From Flavobacteriales bacterium (GTDB lineage Bacteria; Bacteroidota; Bacteroidia; NORP154): DNA of 8,820 nucleotides. Below, piece by piece: positions 1 to 5,420 of the stretch (within the stretch, counting starts at the first letter, position 1; each line of letters starts with the position of its first letter). The notes under the pieces are model-generated. The model worked only from the letters and a program-made list of their open reading frames with translations. It made no database searches and was not told the origin of the DNA. The stretch covers positions 1 through 8,820 of the forward strand of contig DTSC01000307.1 of the NCBI GenBank assembly GCA_012965625.1, in the 5' to 3' direction. Both the position numbers and the translations under genes were made by a program.

Positions 1-87
1 GCTGATGATAACAGTGGTGGAGTAAGTGATGATGATTTCAGTGATGGTGATTTAAGTGATGATGATGATTCCAGTGATACGAGTTAA
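1..87 (+). CDS. 3' end of an upstream reading frame with an acidic Ser/Asp repeat tail (partial)
   Basis: From base 1 the first frame is open for 28 codons and ends at TAA (85-87). The visible residues are almost all Ser, Asp, Gly and a few hydrophobics, arranged as repeats of the type S-D-x-D-hydrophobic. Such a tail has no catalytic signature; in this phylum acidic low-complexity stretches occur as linkers between TPR sensor regions and membrane-anchored output domains, or as protein tails. The phosphatase gene starts two bases after the stop in another frame (-1 relative to this one). This may therefore be the N-terminal (sensor) part of that phosphatase, separated by a frameshift, or an independent protein. 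Most of the gene lies outside the window, so its function cannot be told. That the frame is coding is inferred from the codon-phased repeat and the lack of stops. Confidence 0.5.
   Translation, partial: ADDNSGGVSDDDFSDGDLSDDDDSSDTS
25..78 (+). repeat. Short in-frame tandem repeat (AGT-GAT-rich) encoding S-D-x-D units
   Basis: Three consecutive imperfect units of 15, 15 and 18 bases, then a partial one, each begin AGTGAT: codons for SDDDF, SDGDL, SDDDDS, then SD. A run of four GAT triplets sits at 58-69. Because the units are multiples of three, gain or loss of copies keeps the frame. The complement produces a His-rich reading frame that is only a shadow of this repeat. Confidence 0.7.
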
Positions 88-89
88 GT

Positions 90-1103
90 ATGAAACTGAA
101 AAAAAAGGAGCAGCAAATAGAACTGCTAAGAACGGATAGTTTATATACATCTGCCAGAGTAGAGAGCCAGCAAACAAAGCTGGATAAGCAGGATGCAGAG
201 CGGAACATGTTTCTTGTGGCCGGTGCTTTGCTAATATTGATGATTGGATCTGTAACATATGCCTTTTTACAAATAAGAAGGAGGAATAAACTCATCTCCG
301 CCCAAAAGAAAAAGGTGGAACAGCAAAAACGCATTATTGAAACAAAGAGCAAGGATATCACCGATAGTATTCGTTATGCTGAGGGCATACAGAAGTCCAT
401 CCTTCCAACAGTGAAACAAGTGAAAAGAATGCTGCCAGATAGTTTTATCTGGTTTAAGCCAAAAGATATTGTAAGTGGCGACTTTTATTGGGTAGCAGAG
501 AACAACGATAAGGTGTACTTTGCTGTATGTGATTGTACTGGCCATGGGGTACCAGGCTCTTTGATGTCTGTTGTTGGCACCTATTTATTAAACGAAGCAG
601 TAAATATTAAGGGAATTTCCCATCCTGCCGATATATTTGAGGAGGTAAGAAGGGAATTGAAAATTTCATTAAAACAGGAAGGTTTGGAGGGAGAGCAACG
701 AGATGGGATGGATGCGGTGTTATGTGCATGGGATAAAAATAATAAGCTGGAGTTTGCAGTCGCTTACAACCCTCTTTTTCATATAAGAAATGGAGAGCTG
801 ATGGAAACTAAACCCGACAAACAACCTGTTGGGTTTCATAATATTGAAGAAAAACCATATGCCCATCATGAGCTTACACTCGAAAAAGGAGACACCATCT
901 ATCTTTTCTCGGATGGATATGTCGATCAATTTGGGGGGCCAAGGGAAAAGAAGTTTATGATGAAAAACTTCAAAAAGCTGCTCTTGTCCATACAAGATAA
1001 AACGATGAACGAACAGAAAGACATCCTGGAAACCACCATGGCTGAGTGGAAAGGCAGCACAGAGCAAGTTGATGACATCTTAGTAATGGGTTTACAGTTT
1101 TAG
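90..1103 (+). CDS. Membrane-anchored SpoIIE/PP2C-type serine phosphatase, possibly the C-terminal part of a split sensor protein
   Basis: Encodes 337 aa. Residues 1-39 are a charged, Lys/Gln-rich coiled coil; about 41-61 form one hydrophobic membrane segment followed by RRRNK, which places the C-terminus in the cytoplasm. About 65-100 form a second coiled coil ending in ITDSIRYAE, and about 115-337 are the SpoIIE (PPM) phosphatase domain. Expected metal-binding acidic positions are present: D131 in SGDFYW, D148 in CDCTGHG, D275 in SDGY and D328/D329 in the C-terminal VDDIL. SpoIIE-type phosphatases dephosphorylate serine or threonine on partner proteins, classically anti-sigma-factor antagonists; no such partner is visible nearby. 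The ATG is preceded in frame by a TGA at 75-77, so the frame cannot extend further. Full-length relatives, such as the gene at 1962, carry a signal peptide and TPR repeats before the linker; here these are missing and the preceding frame ends at 87. It is either a short form, translationally coupled to the upstream ORF, or a frameshifted remnant. The catalytic domain itself looks intact. Confidence 0.85.
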   Translation: MKLKKKEQQIELLRTDSLYTSARVESQQTKLDKQDAERNMFLVAGALLILMIGSVTYAFLQIRRRNKLISAQKKKVEQQKRIIETKSKDITDSIRYAEGIQKSILPTVKQVKRMLPDSFIWFKPKDIVSGDFYWVAENNDKVYFAVCDCTGHGVPGSLMSVVGTYLLNEAVNIKGISHPADIFEEVRRELKISLKQEGLEGEQRDGMDAVLCAWDKNNKLEFAVAYNPLFHIRNGELMETKPDKQPVGFHNIEEKPYAHHELTLEKGDTIYLFSDGYVDQFGGPREKKFMMKNFKKLLLSIQDKTMNEQKDILETTMAEWKGSTEQVDDILVMGLQF

Positions 1104-1175
1104 TGCTTTTGTAAGTCAACTGGCTTCATTATATTATTACTGAATTCCTGTTTTTTTAATTATTGCAATCAAGAT

Positions 1176-1183
1176 TAAGTTTG
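1176..1183 (+). promoter_or_regulatory. Possible Bacteroidota -7 element (TAAGTTTG)
   Basis: TAAGTTTG fits the TAnnTTTG -7 consensus known for Bacteroidota housekeeping promoters and lies in the gap upstream of the small exported protein. No TTG or TTTG sits 17-23 bases upstream: the nearest TTG, at 1163-1165, is only 10 bases away. The match is therefore weak and may be chance in AT-rich DNA. Confidence 0.2.
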
Positions 1184-1329
1184 GTCTTTAAAAAACAGCG
1201 TTCTGTGGTTCTTTTCTGTCCCTTTATCTAATTTCTTTTTGGTTATTATATCCCTTTAATATTTTCGTATCATCCTAGTGACGCTATAGGCAATTAATGA
1301 TGCGTTTTAACTGACAATAAATTGTGATT

Positions 1330-1596
1330 ATGAAAAAACAGGTGCCATTGATGAAGACTTTAAAGAGGATTATATATTTTACTCCAATTTGTGCGCTGCC
1401 CTTTTGCAGCTCCCCACAAGCTAGTCCTTTAGAAGCAATGGCTCAACCGATTATTGTTAATGTTAAAAATGACTCTGTAATGGAAGTTGTGGATAAGAGC
1501 GGTAAAAAACATGTCCTAAGCTCAGCTGAGAAATTCAACTACGATTGTAAATTTTTGCAGATTGGTGACACCCTTTCAATTGCCAAAGCTGAATAA
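1330..1596 (+). CDS. Small predicted exported protein of unknown function
   Basis: 88 codons from ATG at 1330. I do not recognise the family. The N-terminus looks like an export signal: Lys/Arg-rich start (MKKQVPLMKTLKR), hydrophobic stretch IIYFTPICALPF, then a small-residue region that could be cut after AMA (before QPIIV). A cysteine follows the hydrophobic core, but LPFC is a poor lipobox, so a lipoprotein is less likely. The mature part, about 50 residues, alternates hydrophobic and polar residues (IIVNVKND, MEVVDKSGKKHVL, FLQIGDTLSI) as in a small beta domain. Start choice is open: GTG at 1324 and ATG at 1351 are in frame; 1351 would give a more compact signal peptide. It is flanked by gaps of 226 and 365 bases, so it is probably transcribed alone. 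Its position between two phosphatase paralogues may be coincidental. Confidence 0.6.
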   Translation: MKKQVPLMKTLKRIIYFTPICALPFCSSPQASPLEAMAQPIIVNVKNDSVMEVVDKSGKKHVLSSAEKFNYDCKFLQIGDTLSIAKAE

Positions 1597-1719
1597 GTTT
1601 CATTTATTAAGAATAGCCCAGAATTTATAAGGAGCATCTTGGATTAATTTACGCAAGTATTGTTAATCGAGTATGTCAAGGCTTGGAATTATCTAAGAAT
1701 TAGTCGCTAATAATGCTCT

Positions 1720-1753
1720 TTTGCCAGACGGGGTTTTATTGAATTTATTTTTG
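1720..1753 (+). promoter_or_regulatory. Candidate Bacteroidota promoter (TTTG-N22-TATTTTTG)
   Basis: TTTG at 1720-1723 and TATTTTTG at 1746-1753 match the -33 (TTG/TTTG) and -7 (TAnnTTTG) elements of Bacteroidota primary-sigma promoters. The 22-base spacing is within the usual 17-23. Transcription would start near 1757-1762, giving a leader of about 200 bases before the GTG of the TPR phosphatase. The best promoter match I found in the window, but in AT-rich DNA chance matches are common. Confidence 0.4.
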
Positions 1754-1757
1754 TAAT

Positions 1758-1780
1758 ACCGAAAAACTTGTAAATTCGGT
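1758..1780 (+). promoter_or_regulatory. Small inverted repeat ACCGAA-N11-TTCGGT at the predicted transcript start
   Basis: A perfect 6-base inverted repeat with an 11-base loop, five bases after the candidate -7 element. It could be a hairpin at the 5' end of the mRNA or an operator for a dimeric regulator. The pairing is seen in the sequence; any role is a guess. Confidence 0.25.
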
Positions 1781-1785
1781 CTGCC

Positions 1786-1965
1786 ATGTGCTTCCGACTT
1801 TACATGTTTCTAATTCCGTATTTTTCTTCTTTCAATCAGATTTATTACAGAAAAAAGAATGTTGGTCCTAAAGACCGATTTTATGTAATTCAGGTAATAG
1901 CTCTGGCTTTTATTGCAAAATACAATGTTGGGAATACTTGTTTCCAGCTAATATTTGACAAGTGA
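1786..1965 (+). CDS. Possible 59-aa upstream ORF overlapping the TPR phosphatase start (uncertain)
   Basis: An ATG at 1786 opens 59 codons ending in TGA at 1963-1965. That stop overlaps the GTG start (1962-1964) of the next gene in a GTGA arrangement, typical of translational coupling. The peptide is rich in Phe, Tyr, Ile and Lys with a moderately hydrophobic centre (FYVIQVIALAFIAKYNVG); I recognise no domain or clear signal peptide. Such composition also arises by chance in AT-rich non-coding DNA. In favour of it being real is only the position of the stop and of the start just after the candidate promoter. It could be a leader peptide, a small membrane-associated protein or nothing. Confidence 0.2.
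   Translation: MCFRLYMFLIPYFSSFNQIYYRKKNVGPKDRFYVIQVIALAFIAKYNVGNTCFQLIFDK
1862..1882 (+). terminator. Weak hairpin plus TTTT in the leader (attenuator-like, doubtful)
   Basis: TTGGTC (1862-1867) pairs with GACCGA (1873-1878), allowing one T-G wobble, around a CTAAA loop and is followed directly by TTTT (1879-1882). The stem is only six pairs and the T run is short, so as a terminator it would be weak. It lies about 80 bases before the GTG start, inside the putative leader, where it might act as an attenuator. Confidence 0.2.
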
Positions 1966-4061
1966 AATACGGTATTTATATTCTCATATTCAGCTGTTTG
2001 CTTAGGACAGAAGCTACTGCCCTTAACCTGGATTCCCTTTGGGGCGTATGGAACGATGAAAGCCAGCACGATACCTGCAGACTGAAATCTATGCATAATA
2101 TTTCCTGGGAAGGTTATCTCTTTTCTCAGCCAGACAGCGCATACGAATTAGCTCAACTTCAATATAATCTGGCACAAGAAAAAGGCTCTAAGAAATTTAT
2201 GGCTCTGGCACTAAACACTCAAGGGGTATCATTTCATATGCGTGGTAATTATTTCAAGGCATTTAAACATTATCTGCATGCCTTGATGTTTTTTAAAGAA
2301 CTAAGTGATAATAATAATATAGCCAACCTGCTGAATAATATAGGGAATATTTATAAAAGGCAAGGAAATGACACAAAAGCCTTGGATCATTATATCAGAA
2401 GCCTGAAAATATTAGATAATTTAGGAGATAAAAAAGGTACAGCATTCACTCTTAATAATATAGGTGCTATTTATTTTGATCAGTTCGACTACCCCCTAGC
2501 AATGAAGTATTATGCACGTAGCTTGGAAATAGAAAATGAAATTGGTGATAAGCGAGGTAAGGTAAACACACTTAATAATATAGGGCTAATATATAGCAAT
2601 CAGAGAAACTATTCTAAAGCTTTAGAGAATTATTCTTACAGCTTGGAAATTGCTGAAGAACTAGGGGATAAAAGTGGCATGGCACTTTCTTTGAACAATA
2701 TAGGTTTTATTAATAGACTTAAAGGTGACTTCTCAAAGGCTCTGGAATATTATAACCACAGTTTGAAAATTTCAGAAAAGATCAATGATAAACAAGCTAT
2801 CGCAAGCACCTTGAATAGTATTGGTCAAATTTATTATAACAAAGGTGAATATGACCAGGCCATAACACTAGGTCTAAAATCCTTGCACCTTGCTGAGGAA
2901 GTAGGAGTAGTTAATGAAATTAAAGCTGCTTCGGAAACCATGTACCTAATTTATAAAGCAAATGGCGCACATGAAATTGCTCTGAAGATGTATGAGAATT
3001 ATGTTGAAATGCGAGATAGCATAAGTAACGATATTACAAGAAGGGAAGCGATTAGAAAAGAGATACAATATAATTTTGAAAAAGAAATGTTAGCGCTACA
3101 AAAAGAACAGGAGAAACAAAAACTTATTTCAAATCAGGAAAAAGAACAGCAAAGATGGGTGATCTATAGTGTAAGTATCGGTCTTGTACTTGTTGTGCTA
3201 TTTGCAATATTTCTGATCAATCGGGTCAGAGTTATTCGCAATCAAAAGGGGGTAATCGAGGATCAGAAGAAAACTCTAGAATACCAAAAGGGCTTGGTGG
3301 ATGAAAAGAATAAGGATATAACCGATAGCATACGCTATGCAGAGCGCATACAAAATGCCCTTTTGCCCTCAGATGAAGATCTCACCCACTTGCCAGATAG
3401 CTTCATCCTCTACAAGCCAAAAGATATTGTTAGTGGCGATTTCTACTGGATGCAGTACCACAACAACAGGCTGTATTTCGCTATATGTGATTGTACGGGG
3501 CATGGAGTGCCGGGTGCATTCATGAGTATGATCTGCTCCTCACTGCTGGATGAAGCCGTGGTGGAAAAAGGATTCACCAAACCCAGCGAGATCTTTTCTG
3601 AAGTACGTAAAGGCATTATCAATGCACTCAAGCAAACGGGAAAGGAATCAGAGCAAAAAGATGGTATGGATGCCGCGCTGTTTTCCTGGGACAAAAATGG
3701 CACCTTGCAGCTTGCAGCTGCTTATAATCCGGTATTACTTTTCCGAAATGGTGAATTAGAGGAGATTAAAGCTGACCGACAGCCGGTAGGTGTATTGTTT
3801 GGTGAGCAAAAGCCCTTCACACACCATGAATTAAAATTGAATAAAGGGGATGTTCTCTACTTGTTTTCAGATGGGTATGCCGACCAGTTTGGTGGGCCCA
3901 AAGGCAAGAAATTCAAATTTGCGAGGTTTAAAGACCTTTTGCTTTCTATACAAGACAAGCCTATGAATGAGCAGAAAGATATCTTGGAGCAGACCCTTGC
4001 AGAATGGCAGGGCGAAGAGGGGCAGGTGGATGATATTTTGGTAATGGGTGTAAAGTTTTGA
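1962..4061 (+). CDS. TPR-sensor SpoIIE-family protein phosphatase
   Basis: 699 aa from a GTG start; TGA at 1956-1958 closes the frame upstream, and the GTG gives a good signal peptide (MKYGIYILIFSCLLRTEATA, cut after ATA). Six 40-residue TPR units follow (84-323), then a degenerate seventh (324 to about 356), a Gln/Glu/Lys coiled coil (about 365-398), a membrane helix (about 400-420), a second coiled coil ending in ITDSIRYAE, and the SpoIIE/PPM phosphatase domain (about 475-699). Metal-binding positions are intact: D493 (SGDFYW), D510 (CDCTGHG), D637 (SDGY), D690/D691 (VDDIL). The layout predicts periplasmic TPRs sensing a protein or peptide ligand, with signal passed through the coiled coils to a cytoplasmic phosphatase that acts on a phosphoserine/threonine partner, by analogy with RsbU/SpoIIE. 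No sigma factor, anti-sigma kinase or STAS protein is nearby, so the target is unknown. It is complete and of usual length for this architecture. The TPR-coding part is visibly more AT-rich than the start of the catalytic part. It is paralogous to the gene at 90-1103. Confidence 0.92.
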   Translation: MKYGIYILIFSCLLRTEATALNLDSLWGVWNDESQHDTCRLKSMHNISWEGYLFSQPDSAYELAQLQYNLAQEKGSKKFMALALNTQGVSFHMRGNYFKAFKHYLHALMFFKELSDNNNIANLLNNIGNIYKRQGNDTKALDHYIRSLKILDNLGDKKGTAFTLNNIGAIYFDQFDYPLAMKYYARSLEIENEIGDKRGKVNTLNNIGLIYSNQRNYSKALENYSYSLEIAEELGDKSGMALSLNNIGFINRLKGDFSKALEYYNHSLKISEKINDKQAIASTLNSIGQIYYNKGEYDQAITLGLKSLHLAEEVGVVNEIKAASETMYLIYKANGAHEIALKMYENYVEMRDSISNDITRREAIRKEIQYNFEKEMLALQKEQEKQKLISNQEKEQQRWVIYSVSIGLVLVVLFAIFLINRVRVIRNQKGVIEDQKKTLEYQKGLVDEKNKDITDSIRYAERIQNALLPSDEDLTHLPDSFILYKPKDIVSGDFYWMQYHNNRLYFAICDCTGHGVPGAFMSMICSSLLDEAVVEKGFTKPSEIFSEVRKGIINALKQTGKESEQKDGMDAALFSWDKNGTLQLAAAYNPVLLFRNGELEEIKADRQPVGVLFGEQKPFTHHELKLNKGDVLYLFSDGYADQFGGPKGKKFKFARFKDLLLSIQDKPMNEQKDILEQTLAEWQGEEGQVDDILVMGVKF
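2211..2930 (+). repeat. Six in-phase 120-base TPR-coding repeats
   Basis: Units start at 2211, 2331, 2451, 2571, 2691 and 2811. The last five begin with codons for LNNIG or LNSIG and continue as IY-x(7)-KAL-x-YY-x-x-SL-x-I-x(4)-GDK; in the last unit the end has diverged. The first is divergent (LNTQG). Spacing is exactly 40 codons with no indels, the 40-residue TPR variant seen in kinesin-light-chain/LGN-like TPRs rather than the 34-residue classic unit. The units from 2331 to 2811 are the most alike, consistent with internal duplication. Confidence 0.9.
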
Positions 4062-4191
4062 TATTCTTCTACAGGTACATTGGGAGCTCTTGACTCAATA
4101 AGTATAAGCAAAAATCCCAAATACATCAATCATTAAAAATGTCTGGGCAATTCCCGGAATAATTGTATTTTTAAACTTCAAAATAAATCCT

Positions 4192-5400
4192 ATGGCAACA
4201 GCATATATTTACGATGCCGTTCGTACTCCGCGCGGCAAGGGAAAGAAGGATGGCTCACTCTATACAACAAAGGCTGTGGAGCTATTGACAACAACCTTTA
4301 AGGCCATCCAAGAGAGAAATAAGCTAGATACCTCCTTAGTGGAGGATGCAATCATTGGCTGTGTTACCCAGTCCTGGGAGCAGAGTGGTGATATCGCCAA
4401 GGCAGCAGCCATACATGCGGATTATAATGATATTGTGGCAGGTGTCACCCTAAACCGCTTTTGTGGCTCAGGACTCGAGGCTATTAACCAGGCTGCCGCC
4501 TATGTGATGTCAGGCCAGGTGGATGGTCTTGTTGCAGGTGGAGTAGAATCCATGTCGAGAGTACCTATGGGGTCAGATGGTGCCATGCTGATGACTGATC
4601 CAAACATGATCGCCTCCCATCATATTGTTCCGCAAGGAATATCAGCTGATCTAATCGCAACCATGAATGGCTTTACCCGAGAAATGCTGGATGAGTTTGC
4701 TACTGAATCCCACCAACGTGCAGCTGCTGCCTGGGAGGAAGGAAGGTTTTATAAGTCCATTGTACCCATTACAGATGTTAATGGCATCGCCTTACTTGAA
4801 CAGGATGAAACAGTACGCGTGGAAACAAGCCCGGAGATCCTGGCTGGCCTGAACCCCTCTTTTGAACAGATGGGGGTAATGGGAGGTTTTGATTCTGTAG
4901 CCATACAGCGATATCCGGAAGTTGAAAGACTGCAATATTTACATCATCCGGGCAACTCTTCAGGAATCGTAGATGGCGCTGCGCTGCTGCTCATAGGTTC
5001 TGAAGAGCTAGGAGAAAAGGCTAATCTTAAGCCAAGGGCCAAGGTGGTTTCCTTTGGGATTGTAGGAGCAGAACCCACCATCATGCTGGAAGGCCCTGTA
5101 CCTGCATCAAAAAAGGCATTGAATAAAGCAGGTATGGACGTTTCTGATATTGACCTGTTTGAAATTAACGAAGCCTTTGCTGTTGTGCCCATGCGTTTCA
5201 TGGATTTGATGAAGGTTTCACATGACAAGGTCAATGTGAACGGAGGCGCCATCGCTATGGGCCATCCGCTGGGTGCAACTGGAGCCATGCTCACAGGCAC
5301 CCTTTTGGATGAGCTGGAAAGACAAGACAAAAGTACGGGCCTTATTAGCTTATGCATTGGTGGTGGTATGGGAATCGCTACCATTATTGAACGAGTATAA
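4192..5400 (+). CDS. fadA: Acetyl-CoA C-acyltransferase (3-ketoacyl-CoA thiolase)
   Basis: 402 aa, the normal length of a degradative thiolase. It cleaves 3-ketoacyl-CoA with CoA into acetyl-CoA and an acyl-CoA two carbons shorter, in the cytoplasm, as the last step of beta-oxidation. The thiolase landmarks are all there: nucleophilic C91 in NRFCGSGLEA, the NEAFAV motif (N326-E327), H358 in GGAIAMGHPLGATGA and the second catalytic C388 in CIGGGMG. The ATG at 4192 gives the expected RTPRGK N-terminal motif right at the front. The gene follows a 130-base gap and leads a compact run: 20 bases to the secreted lipocalin-like gene, which overlaps the FadJ-type gene. Thiolase plus FadJ-type enzyme indicates fatty-acid degradation rather than acetoacetyl-CoA synthesis. 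The symbol is by function; FadI or an acetyl-CoA C-acetyltransferase label would also be defensible. No good promoter was seen upstream: TATTTTTA at 4166-4173 misses the -7 consensus by one base and lacks a -33 partner. Confidence 0.93.
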   Translation: MATAYIYDAVRTPRGKGKKDGSLYTTKAVELLTTTFKAIQERNKLDTSLVEDAIIGCVTQSWEQSGDIAKAAAIHADYNDIVAGVTLNRFCGSGLEAINQAAAYVMSGQVDGLVAGGVESMSRVPMGSDGAMLMTDPNMIASHHIVPQGISADLIATMNGFTREMLDEFATESHQRAAAAWEEGRFYKSIVPITDVNGIALLEQDETVRVETSPEILAGLNPSFEQMGVMGGFDSVAIQRYPEVERLQYLHHPGNSSGIVDGAALLLIGSEELGEKANLKPRAKVVSFGIVGAEPTIMLEGPVPASKKALNKAGMDVSDIDLFEINEAFAVVPMRFMDLMKVSHDKVNVNGGAIAMGHPLGATGAMLTGTLLDELERQDKSTGLISLCIGGGMGIATIIERV

Positions 5401-5420
5401 TCCAGCTGGTAAATATTAAT

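Larger units (their letters stand above)
1597..1961. other. 365-base intergenic region upstream of the TPR phosphatase
   Basis: AT-rich, with no convincing annotated-size gene on either strand. It contains a promoter-like element pair (1720-1753), two small hairpins (1758-1780 and 1862-1878, the second followed by TTTT) and an unproven 59-codon ORF that ends over the GTG start of the next gene. I see no strong terminator for the small gene ending at 1596, and no tRNA, IS end or long repeat. Confidence 0.5.

Noticed and set aside
38..361. Minus-strand ORF ending in a His-rich tail
   Set aside because: It is the complement of the GAT-rich acidic repeat and the start of the phosphatase gene. 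The His run follows from ATC/ATG-rich complement; no domain or codon support.
1104..1170. Possible terminator after the first phosphatase (AAGTC/GGCTT around AACT, later a T run)
   Set aside because: The stem has five pairs including a wobble and the T run is about 25 bases further on, so it is not a credible intrinsic terminator.
4062..4191. Possible promoter or terminator in the gap before the thiolase
   Set aside because: GGG-CAATT-CCC is only a three-pair stem, and TATTTTTA (4166-4173) misses the -7 consensus and has no -33 partner at the right distance.
4944..5384. 146-aa minus-strand ORF opposite the thiolase
   Set aside because: It lies entirely over the thiolase C-terminal catalytic motifs (NEAF, GHPLG, CIGGG), which explain the sequence; the antisense protein is Ser/Pro-rich with no recognisable domain.
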